Below, one piece after another: positions 57,425-64,000 of a stretch of 64,000 nucleotides of DNA. A program made the translations under genes and the position numbers. Location: NCBI RefSeq assembly GCF_001650635.1, contig NZ_LWQU01000011.1:17603-81602 (forward strand), read 5' to 3'. Within the stretch, counting starts at the first letter, position 1; every line of letters starts with the position of its first letter. The notes under the pieces are model-generated. The model had not been told where the DNA came from and made no database searches. It saw nothing but the letters and a program-made list of their open reading frames with translations. This DNA comes from Magnetospirillum moscoviense (GTDB lineage: Bacteria > Pseudomonadota > Alphaproteobacteria > Rhodospirillales > Magnetospirillaceae).

Positions 57425-58777
57425 ATGATGCGACGCGATTTGTCGGCCAAGTACGATTTGCGAGTGCCCCGTTACACGTCGTATCCCACCGCGCCGCATT
57501 TCCATCCTGGCATCGGTCCCGAGCAATACGGCCAGTGGCTGGAAGGGCTGGATCCGGCGACCGAATTGTCGCTGTACGTGCACATCGCCTATTGCGCCGA
57601 AATGTGCTGGTTCTGCGGCTGCCACACCAAGATCACCCGCAAATATGCCCCCGTCGCCGCCTATATGGACGGATTGCTGGGCGAGATCGGGCTGGTCGCC
57701 GACTGCCTGGCCACCCGCATGACCGCGCGCCACGTCCATTTCGGCGGCGGCAGCCCGACCATCCTGACGCCAGAGGATTTCGTCCGCACCATCGACACCT
57801 TGCGCAGCCGCTTCGTCATCAAGCCCGACGCCGAGATCGCGGTCGAACTGGACCCGCGCACCGCCGACGAGACCTATGTCAAGGCGATGGCCCAGGCCGG
57901 CGTCACCCGCGCCTCGATCGGCGTGCAGGATTTCGACCCCAAGGTGCAAGAAGCGATCAACCGCATCCAACCCTATGACGTCACCGCCAACGTCATCGGC
58001 TGGCTGCGTACCCACGGCGTGCCCGAAATCAACATGGATCTGGTCTACGGCCTGCCCTACCAGACCACAGACGGCCTGCTCGATACCATCGACAAGGCGC
58101 ATGGGTTCAGGCCGCGCCGCATCGCCCTGTTCGGCTATGCCCATGTGCCGTGGATGAAGAAGCACCAGCGCCTGATCCCGGAAGCCGCCCTGCCCGACGC
58201 CGAGACCCGCTGGGCCCAGTACGAGCAGGGAACCGCCCGGCTGGAGGAACTGGGCTACGTCAAGATCGGGCTGGACCATTTCGCCGCCCCCGACGACCCG
58301 TTGGCCATCGCCTTGAAGGAAAAGCGCCTGCATCGCAATTTCCAGGGCTACACCACCGACGAGGCCAGCGTGCTGATCGGTTTCGGCGCCTCTGGCATCG
58401 GCATGCTGCCGCAAGGCTATGTCGCCAATGTCGGCGAGACCCATTTCTACCTGGATGCCATCAAGCAGGGCCGCCTGGCCACCGCACGCGGCGTCGCCAT
58501 CGATGCCGACGACCAGCTTCGCCGCGACATCATCATGACCTTGATGTGCGACCTGGAAATCGACCTGGACGCGGTCTGCGCCCGCCACGGCGCCGACGCC
58601 GCCCAGTTCCAGGGCGAGTTGGCCAACCTGGCGCCTTTGTCGCAAGACGGGCTGGTGGTGGTCGAGGGCCGGCGCATCACCGTCACCGACGAGGGCCGCA
58701 CCCTGGTGCGCGCCGCGGCGGCCGTGTTCGACCGCTATCTGAAGAAGGGCGAACAGCGCCATTCCCGGGCGGTGTGA
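57425..58777 (+). CDS. hemN: Oxygen-independent coproporphyrinogen III oxidase
   Basis: The 450-aa radical-SAM enzyme begins with RYTSYPTAPHFHPG, then CAEMCWFCGCHTK with the CxxxCxxC cluster motif. FGGGSPTILT, ASIGVQDFDPKVQEAINRIQ and MDLVYGLPYQT follow, all HemN signatures. It makes protoporphyrinogen without O2, serving haem synthesis under microaerobic or anaerobic conditions. GAAGGA precedes the ATG. It is convergent with the exonuclease gene. Confidence 0.95.
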   Translation: MMRRDLSAKYDLRVPRYTSYPTAPHFHPGIGPEQYGQWLEGLDPATELSLYVHIAYCAEMCWFCGCHTKITRKYAPVAAYMDGLLGEIGLVADCLATRMTARHVHFGGGSPTILTPEDFVRTIDTLRSRFVIKPDAEIAVELDPRTADETYVKAMAQAGVTRASIGVQDFDPKVQEAINRIQPYDVTANVIGWLRTHGVPEINMDLVYGLPYQTTDGLLDTIDKAHGFRPRRIALFGYAHVPWMKKHQRLIPEAALPDAETRWAQYEQGTARLEELGYVKIGLDHFAAPDDPLAIALKEKRLHRNFQGYTTDEASVLIGFGASGIGMLPQGYVANVGETHFYLDAIKQGRLATARGVAIDADDQLRRDIIMTLMCDLEIDLDAVCARHGADAAQFQGELANLAPLSQDGLVVVEGRRITVTDEGRTLVRAAAAVFDRYLKKGEQRHSRAV

Positions 58778-58783
58778 GCGGGG

Positions 58784-59431
58784 CTATTCGTCGCCGAAGC
58801 TGACCTTGCGGGTTTCATCGACGACGAAGCCGCCTTGCATCTTCAAGAAGGCCTCGGCGGTCAGGACGGCGTCCAACAGGGCGCCGTGATGCTGGAAGCG
58901 ATCGGATCGGTCGATCCACAGCCGATCGCACAGCACGTCCAGCGACCCCGGCACGCCAGGAAAGAACGAGCGGGAAAGGTGCTGGGTGCAGATGAAATCG
59001 TCCTCGCCGAAGATCACCTGATCGAAGCCGCAGCGCCCGACCCGGGCATATTCGAAATTCAGGAAGTCCATCTCGTTGGTGGCGCTGTGGGCCAACAGCA
59101 CGTCCTGGCCGATGAAATCCTCGAACTCGTCCAGGATGTCGCCGAAGGTGGGTGCGCCCTTGAGATCGGCGATATTGATGCCGTGCACTGCCACCGAGGC
59201 CTTGGCGATCGGACCATTCGGCTGGATGCGGCGCTGCCATTCCCGCCCTGGCCGCCAGCCGTCGCCGTCGCGGGTCAGTTCCAGGCAGCCGATCTCGATG
59301 ACGATGCCGGGCAGCCGCATCCCCTTGGGCATCCGCTTGATCTCGGCTGCGGCGGGAATGCGAAAGCCGGTGGTCTCGGCGTCGATGGCGACGATGCGTT
59401 CGACCTCGTCCAGGTCTTCCAAAGTCAGCAT
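58784..59431 (-). CDS. DnaQ-type 3'-5' exonuclease
   Basis: This 215-aa protein has DEDDh exonuclease motifs: VAIDAETTGF (Exo I), LLAHSATNEMDFLNFE (Exo II) and FQHHGALLDAVLTAEAF (Exo III). It is related to DNA polymerase III epsilon and similar repair or RNA-processing exonucleases; the short length and the insert MPKGMRLPGIVIEIG suggest a stand-alone enzyme. The start at 59431 follows GAGAGGGGGG on the minus strand; the ORF extension to 59638 runs into tam. Confidence 0.88.
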   Translation of the reverse strand: MLTLEDLDEVERIVAIDAETTGFRIPAAAEIKRMPKGMRLPGIVIEIGCLELTRDGDGWRPGREWQRRIQPNGPIAKASVAVHGINIADLKGAPTFGDILDEFEDFIGQDVLLAHSATNEMDFLNFEYARVGRCGFDQVIFGEDDFICTQHLSRSFFPGVPGSLDVLCDRLWIDRSDRFQHHGALLDAVLTAEAFLKMQGGFVVDETRKVSFGDE

Positions 59432-59463
59432 GGCGCCCCCCTCTCTTGTGAAGCGCCGCCTTG

Positions 59464-60234
59464 TCAGCCCTGGCGCGATGCCACCATGAACAGGCGGCGG
59501 AACGGAAACAGCGTACGACCATCGGCGCCGCGTGGATAGGCCAAGCCGATACGCCGGGTGTATTCGGCCAGGAACTCGGCCCGGGCCTCGCCCTCCAACG
59601 CGTCCAGAAGCGGCTTCAAGGCGGTGCCCATGGTCCACTTGACCACCGGGTCGTCGCCGTCCAGCACATGCAGGTATTCGGTTTCCCAGATGTCCAGATG
59701 GGCCGCGTGCGGCGCCAGAAGGTCATAATAGAAATCGCCATCGCCGACGGGAAAACGCCGGGCCAGCGGGCGCAGTAGCGGCGCCCACGGGCCGGCCTCG
59801 ACGGTTTCGGTCATCACCGCGTGCGACGCGGCATAATGGTTGTGCGGCATCTGCACCGCCAGCACGCCACCGGGGGCGACCAGATCCATCAATCGGGGAA
59901 ACAGTCTTTCGTGATCGTCCAACCATTGCAGGGCGGCGTTCGAGAACAACAGGTCCAGCGGCGCCTCGGGCTGCCAACTTGCCGCGTCGGATGCCACCCA
60001 GGTCACCGACGACGGTTCGGCGGCGGCGGCCCGCAACATCTCGGGCGAGGAATCGACGCCCCACACCCGGGCCTCGGGCCAGCGTTCGGCCAGCAGCTGC
60101 GTGACGTTGCCGGTGCCGCAGCCCAGATCGGCGATGCGGGCCGGGCGCACCAGATCGACACGTCCCAAGAGATCCCGCGCCGGCCGCAGGCGCGGCGCGG
60201 CGAAGGCGGAATAGAGTTTTGGATCCCATGGCAT
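59464..60234 (-). CDS. tam: Trans-aconitate 2-methyltransferase
   Basis: The 256-aa class I methyltransferase begins MPWDPKLYSAFAAPRLRPARDLL. It has the SAM site IADLGCGTGNVTQLLAERWP and the Tam-typical FSNAALQWLDDHERLFPRL and GGVLAVQMPHNH. It methyl-esterifies trans-aconitate, detoxifying an aconitase inhibitor. It lies 32 bp upstream of the exonuclease gene on the same strand. Confidence 0.92.
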   Translation of the reverse strand: MPWDPKLYSAFAAPRLRPARDLLGRVDLVRPARIADLGCGTGNVTQLLAERWPEARVWGVDSSPEMLRAAAAEPSSVTWVASDAASWQPEAPLDLLFSNAALQWLDDHERLFPRLMDLVAPGGVLAVQMPHNHYAASHAVMTETVEAGPWAPLLRPLARRFPVGDGDFYYDLLAPHAAHLDIWETEYLHVLDGDDPVVKWTMGTALKPLLDALEGEARAEFLAEYTRRIGLAYPRGADGRTLFPFRRLFMVASRQG

Positions 60235-60305
60235 GCTGAACGGCTCCCCCCAATGTGGACAAGGTACCGTACCGCACTAACCGGTCAACCTAGGAAAATG
60301 CCGGG

Positions 60306-61397
60306 TTAGACCGGGATCGGGACCAAGGACCAATTGTGGATGGTCAGCCCGGCGGCCAGCCCCATCACCACGCCCAAAAGCACCAACGCCGCCGCCACCG
60401 CCAGCTTCCAGCCCCATCCCGGGGCCATGGTCAGCGGCAATCCGGCGGGAATGTCCTCGGTCCAGCCCGGAGCCGGCGGATCGCCCGGCTCGGGCACCGC
60501 CCGGCGGCCCTGGCCGCTCTGGGCGACCGCTCCGGCCCATTCGGCCAGCCGGTCGGCGCCGAAGTCGCGGTCGGCGGAACCCGCGCCCTCGTCACCCTCG
60601 GCCAGCGCCGCCATGCGCGACACCCGATTCAGCAGCAATTCGGCCAGCCGCAGATAGGCCCGGGCCGGCGGCGATTGCGGCGCCATCGTCACCACCGGCA
60701 GATCGCGCGCCGCCGCCTCGATCACCACCGGATCGCGCGGGATCAGCACCGGCACCACCCGGGCGCCGAACTCGGCGATGATGTCCTCGGTCAGACGGCC
60801 GGTCATCTCGCCGTCCTCGGTCATGGTCAGCAGGATGTAGACGGTGTGCAGGTCGTGGTTGAAGTGCCCGCGCACCCGATTGACGTTCCACCACGCCTTG
60901 TGCAAGCCATCCAGCGCGTGCGGGCTGGGCATCACCGGCATCACCACCGCGTCGGCGGCGACCAGGGCGTTGACCGAGACGATGCCCGGGGCCGGCGGGC
61001 AATCGATCACCACGATCTCGACATCACTTGGCAGCCGCTCGAAGGCGCGCTGGATCGCCAACTGGCAATCATCCTGCAGGGCCAGCTCGATGTCGGCCCA
61101 GGCCAGCTCGTCCGACCCGGCGATCAGGCGCAAATTGTCGTAAGGCGTCGGCTTCAGGCATTCCGAGCAGCTGGCCCGGCCGGTGATCAGGTGGTAGGCC
61201 CCGGTCGGCACCGGCGCCGTCAGGCTCATCGAGGTGGTGGCGTTGCTTTGGCTGTCGAGGTCGACCAGGACCACGCGGCGGCCCAAGGCGGCCAGGCACA
61301 CCGCCAGATTGACGCTGGTGGTGGTCTTGCCGACGCCGCCCTTCTGGTTGAAGACGGTAATGACGATCGGCTTGGCGGCGACTTGCCCGTCGGTCAT
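60306..61397 (-). CDS. ParA-family ATPase with C-terminal transmembrane segment
   Basis: This 363-aa protein begins MTDGQVAAKPIVITVFNQKG with the deviant Walker A KGGVGKTTTSVNLA. It has Walker A' (VDLDSQSNATTS) and VVIDCPPAPGIVSVNALVAAD, as in ParA/Soj. After residue about 280 a charged, Pro-rich linker leads to a hydrophobic helix (WKLAVAAALVLLGVVMGLAA) near the C-terminus, so the protein is predicted to be tail-anchored. No parB is adjacent, so a role other than chromosome partition is likely. It is divergent from the MarR-like gene. Confidence 0.85.
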   Translation of the reverse strand: MTDGQVAAKPIVITVFNQKGGVGKTTTSVNLAVCLAALGRRVVLVDLDSQSNATTSMSLTAPVPTGAYHLITGRASCSECLKPTPYDNLRLIAGSDELAWADIELALQDDCQLAIQRAFERLPSDVEIVVIDCPPAPGIVSVNALVAADAVVMPVMPSPHALDGLHKAWWNVNRVRGHFNHDLHTVYILLTMTEDGEMTGRLTEDIIAEFGARVVPVLIPRDPVVIEAAARDLPVVTMAPQSPPARAYLRLAELLLNRVSRMAALAEGDEGAGSADRDFGADRLAEWAGAVAQSGQGRRAVPEPGDPPAPGWTEDIPAGLPLTMAPGWGWKLAVAAALVLLGVVMGLAAGLTIHNWSLVPIPV

Positions 61398-61522
61398 GCG
61401 CAAAACCCCGGTTCGCAACAGATGGCAGGCAGAATATCCGTTGAACCAGCGGGCGACAATCTCAAGCTTGGTGCGATTTTCCCTGTTGGCGGACACAATT
61501 CTTAAATCTATACTCACCGCCC

Positions 61523-61984
61523 ATGGGCCAGCCGTACTTCGAAATCATCCGTCTGATCGAAAGACTGCACCGTCACTTCCTGGACGTGCTGCGGACCGAG
61601 CTGCGCCGCAAGGGGATCGAGGACATCAACGCCGTCCAGGCCCTGTTGCTTTACAATATCGGCGAGAACGACGTGGTCATCCGCGACCTCAAGGACCGCG
61701 GCTACTACCAGGGCTCGAACGTGTCGTACAACATCAAGGGCCTGACCGAGTACGGCTACCTGACCCAGGAACGTTCCGCGCACGACCGCCGCTCGGTCCG
61801 CCTGAAGCTGACCGACAAGGGCCTGGAACTGTGCGCCACCGTGCGCACCCTGCAAAACGACCTGGCCAACGCCATGGGCACCGACGACGACACCAAGAAG
61901 TCGCTGGACGACACCGTCTCGACCATGCTGCGCCTGGAGCGGACTTGGTCCGACTTCATCCATTACGGCCGCATCCGGGTGTAA
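61523..61984 (+). CDS. MarR-type winged-helix regulator, LdtR-like
   Basis: The 153-aa protein has the MarR core with IRDLKDRGYYQGSNVSYNIKGL as recognition region and RSAHDRRSVRLKLTDKG as wing. The N-terminus (FEIIRLIERLHRHFLDVLRTEL) and C-terminus (TWSDFIHYGRIRV) resemble LdtR of Rhizobiales, which controls L,D-transpeptidase genes. The window's own L,D-transpeptidase is 60 kb away. It is divergent from the ParA-like gene, with about 125 bp between starts. Confidence 0.82.
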   Translation: MGQPYFEIIRLIERLHRHFLDVLRTELRRKGIEDINAVQALLLYNIGENDVVIRDLKDRGYYQGSNVSYNIKGLTEYGYLTQERSAHDRRSVRLKLTDKGLELCATVRTLQNDLANAMGTDDDTKKSLDDTVSTMLRLERTWSDFIHYGRIRV

Positions 61985-62062
61985 GCACCCCTTTGCAAGC
62001 GCGGGCTTTTTTGCCATAACCCCACTTCACCGTTCGCGCCGCTTTCGCCGCAGGGGTTTCCC

Positions 62063-63400
62063 ATGTCCATCACCCGCTATTCCCGTCCGCAGATGTCCGC
62101 CATTTGGGACGCCGCCAACAAGTTCCGCATCTGGTATCAGATCGAGGCGCATGCCTGCGACGCCCTGGCCGAGATCGGCATCATCCCCAAGGAATCGGCG
62201 GCGGTGGTGTGGGCCAAGGGCGACCTGCCCTACACGCCCGAGCGCATCGCCCGCATCGATGCCATCGAGGCCGAGACCAAGCACGACGTCATCGCCTTCC
62301 TGACCGAACTGGCCGAGCATATCGGCGCCGAATCGCGCTTCGTGCACCAGGGCATGACCTCGTCGGACGTTCTGGACACCTGCCTGAACGTGCAGCTGAC
62401 CCAGGCCGCCGACATCTTGCTGGAAGACCTGGACAAGCTGCTGGCCGCCCTCGAGCGCCGCTCGTTCGAGTTCAAGGATTTGGTGTGCATGGGCCGCAGC
62501 CACGGCATCCACGCCGAGCCGGTGACCATCGGCCTGAAGTTCGCCGGCTTCCACGCCGAGTTCCAGCGCGCCAAGACCCGCCTGATCGCCGCCCGGGCCG
62601 ACATCGCCACCTGCGCCATCTCGGGCGCGGTCGGCACCTTCGCCAACATCGATCCCCGGGTCGAGGAACATGTCGCCGCCAAGCTGGGCCTGGCCCCCGA
62701 GCCGCTGTCGACCCAGGTCATCCCCCGCGACCGCCATGCCCAGTTCTTCGCCACCCTGGGGGTGATCGCCAGCTCGATCGAGCGCGTCGCCGTGGAAATC
62801 CGCCACATGCAGCGCACCGAAGTCCGCGAGGCCGAGGAATATTTCTCGCCCGGCCAGAAGGGCAGCTCGGCGATGCCGCACAAGCGCAACCCGGTCCTGA
62901 CCGAGAACCTGACCGGCCTGGCCCGCATGGTCCGCGCCTATGCCATGCCGGCGATGGAGAACGTCGCCCTGTGGCACGAGCGCGACATCTCGCATTCCTC
63001 GGTCGAGCGCTATATCGGCCCCGACGCCACCATCACCCTGGACTTCGCCCTGGCGCGACTGACCAACGTGATCGATAAGCTGGTGATCTACCCCGATGCC
63101 GTCGAACGCAATCTGAACCAACTGGGCGGACTGGTGTTCTCGCAGCGGGTTCTGTTGGCCCTGACCCAGGCCGGCACCAGCCGCGAGGACGCCTATCGCC
63201 TGGTCCAGCGCAATGCCATGAAGGTGTGGGACGCCGCCGGCGAAGGCCAGGACACCACCGGCCAGTTCCTGGCCAACCTGAAGGGCGACGCGGACGTCAC
63301 CCGCGCCTTAAGCGTCACTCAGATCGAGGAATTGTTCGACCTGGGCTATCACACCAAGCATGTCGACACCATCTTCCGCCGGGTGTTCGGCCGGGCGTAA
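62063..63400 (+). CDS. purB: Adenylosuccinate lyase
   Basis: The 445-aa fumarase/aspartase-superfamily enzyme begins [21 protein letters not shown]. It has [14 protein letters not shown], the catalytic-His region [17 protein letters not shown] and the signature [17 protein letters not shown]. It acts twice in purine synthesis, forming AICAR and AMP. It has the full usual length. Confidence 0.96.
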   Translation: MSITRYSRPQMSAIWDAANKFRIWYQIEAHACDALAEIGIIPKESAAVVWAKGDLPYTPERIARIDAIEAETKHDVIAFLTELAEHIGAESRFVHQGMTSSDVLDTCLNVQLTQAADILLEDLDKLLAALERRSFEFKDLVCMGRSHGIHAEPVTIGLKFAGFHAEFQRAKTRLIAARADIATCAISGAVGTFANIDPRVEEHVAAKLGLAPEPLSTQVIPRDRHAQFFATLGVIASSIERVAVEIRHMQRTEVREAEEYFSPGQKGSSAMPHKRNPVLTENLTGLARMVRAYAMPAMENVALWHERDISHSSVERYIGPDATITLDFALARLTNVIDKLVIYPDAVERNLNQLGGLVFSQRVLLALTQAGTSREDAYRLVQRNAMKVWDAAGEGQDTTGQFLANLKGDADVTRALSVTQIEELFDLGYHTKHVDTIFRRVFGRA

Positions 63401-63403
63401 AGC

Positions 63404-63436
63404 ATGAGCCGATGAAATCGAATCATGCTCAGCCGC
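63404..63436 (+). terminator. Inverted repeat after purB
   Basis: AGCATGA (about 63402-63408) and TCATGCT (about 63424-63430) pair around an inner GAT/ATC. There is no T-run. It probably marks the end of the purB transcript. Confidence 0.4.
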
Positions 63437-63497
63437 CATTGAGGCGGCGGCCAAGCAAGCGGAGCTTGCGCCCGGCGAGGGGCAAGGCAATGAGAAC

Positions 63498-63872
63498 ATG
63501 ATCGACCGGATCGACCATTTCGTCCTGACCGTCGCCGACATCGAGGCGACGTGCGACTTCTACGCCAGGGCATTGGGGTTCCAGGTGGTGACCTTCGGCC
63601 AGGGCCGCAAAGCCCTGGCCTTCGGCCGCCACAAGATCAACCTGCACCAGAACGGCCGCGAGTTCGAGCCCAAGGCGCATTGCCCAACGCCGGGGGCGGC
63701 CGATTTCTGCCTGATCACCGAACGCCCGTTGGACGAGGTGGCGGCGCGCCTGCACCGCGAAGGCATCGCCATCGAGGAAGGGCCGGTGGCCAGAACCGGG
63801 GCCACCGGCCCCATCACCTCGCTTTACTTCCGCGATCCTGACGGCAATCTGGTGGAAGTGTCGCGCTACTAG
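63498..63872 (+). CDS. VOC (glyoxalase/bleomycin-resistance) family protein
   Basis: This 124-aa single VOC domain has the start IDRIDHFVLTVADIEATCDFYARALGF (split in the family at HFVLTV), the metal-ligand candidate His in DHFVL, INLHQNG, and the end TSLYFRDPDGNLVEVSRY with a conserved Glu. The family includes dioxygenases, isomerases and resistance proteins, and the substrate is unknown. It lies about 100 bp after purB. Its stop shares CTAG with a possible convergent reading frame. Confidence 0.85.
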   Translation: MIDRIDHFVLTVADIEATCDFYARALGFQVVTFGQGRKALAFGRHKINLHQNGREFEPKAHCPTPGAADFCLITERPLDEVAARLHREGIAIEEGPVARTGATGPITSLYFRDPDGNLVEVSRY

Positions 63873-64000
63873 CAGCCTGTCGGACTCGAGCTTTCGGCGG
63901 AGTACGTGGGGCGGTAGTTCCGCTGGATCGCCTGGGACTGGGGCGTGACCGTCTGGCCGGGTGGATGCTGGGGAGATCGCCCGGCGCGCCCGGTTTTGTA
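63869..64000 (-). CDS. Possible C-terminal end of a convergent gene, partial
   Basis: From the window edge a minus-strand frame stays open to a TAG at 63869-63871, giving a Gln/Pro/Ser-rich tail (GQTVTPQSQAIQRNYRPTYS). The stop overlaps that of the VOC gene in CTAG, a convergent arrangement seen elsewhere in the window. No domain is recognisable and no start is in view, so this may be chance. Confidence 0.3.
   Translation of the reverse strand, partial: YKTGRAGRSPQHPPGQTVTPQSQAIQRNYRPTYSAESSSPTGC

Overview
The window is high-GC (roughly 65%) DNA dense with genes in both orientations. Gene content and protein style point to an alphaproteobacterium of the Rhodospirillales, probably Magnetospirillum-like. 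The evidence is a partial Calvin-cycle operon, many hybrid sensor kinases, several hemerythrins, CcoG, cytochrome c2-type protein and an Rrf2 regulator. The genus is my inference and was not tested.

Layout. 1-9 kb: a rhodanese tail, a MITE-like palindromic element, an L,D-transpeptidase, a Tat-exported DUF882/M15-like protein, a hybrid kinase with a NarL-type regulator, folK-folB, a small membrane protein behind a palindromic operator, and a membrane histidine kinase. 8.8-13 kb: glycogen genes (glk-glgA divergent from glgC). 13-22 kb: EamA transporter, degenerate SGNH protein, HIT protein, cytochrome c, a TAXI-type binding protein with an unknown partner, a CHAP protein, a GGDEF-EAL protein, a NarL-like regulator lacking its phospho-acceptor Asp, and cytochrome b561. 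22.4-28.2 kb: a cbb operon (glpX, prk, tkt, fba, rpe) without RuBisCO. 28.3 kb: a 40-codon remnant of a kup potassium transporter. 28.5-34.5 kb: pstS-pstCAB-phoU-phoB behind a Pho box. 34.5-41.8 kb: two bacteriohemerythrins, a methyltransferase, a metallophosphoesterase-like protein that has lost its metal motifs next to photolyase, a DUF188-Crp/Fnr pair, ccoG and tpx.

41.75-46.8 kb is the most distinctive part: a complete compact type II-C CRISPR-Cas system. It has a tracrRNA on the minus strand between tpx and cas9, then cas9 (about 1012 aa), cas1 and cas2 overlapping each other, and an array of 8 identical 36-nt repeats with 7 spacers of 30 nt. Pairing of the anti-repeat shows that crRNAs are read from the minus strand, toward cas2, starting from an AT-rich leader-like stretch at about 46.74-46.79 kb.

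46.8-57 kb is signalling: a chemoreceptor with a C-terminal hemerythrin domain, a protein with a receiver-like domain lacking the phospho-acceptor, an NsrR-like Rrf2 regulator, and a coupled set of periplasmic binding protein, TorS-like hybrid kinase and NIT/PAS kinase. 57-64 kb is mostly housekeeping: hemN, a DnaQ-type exonuclease, tam, a ParA-like ATPase with a C-terminal membrane segment, a MarR/LdtR-like regulator, purB and a VOC protein. No tRNA or rRNA gene was seen.
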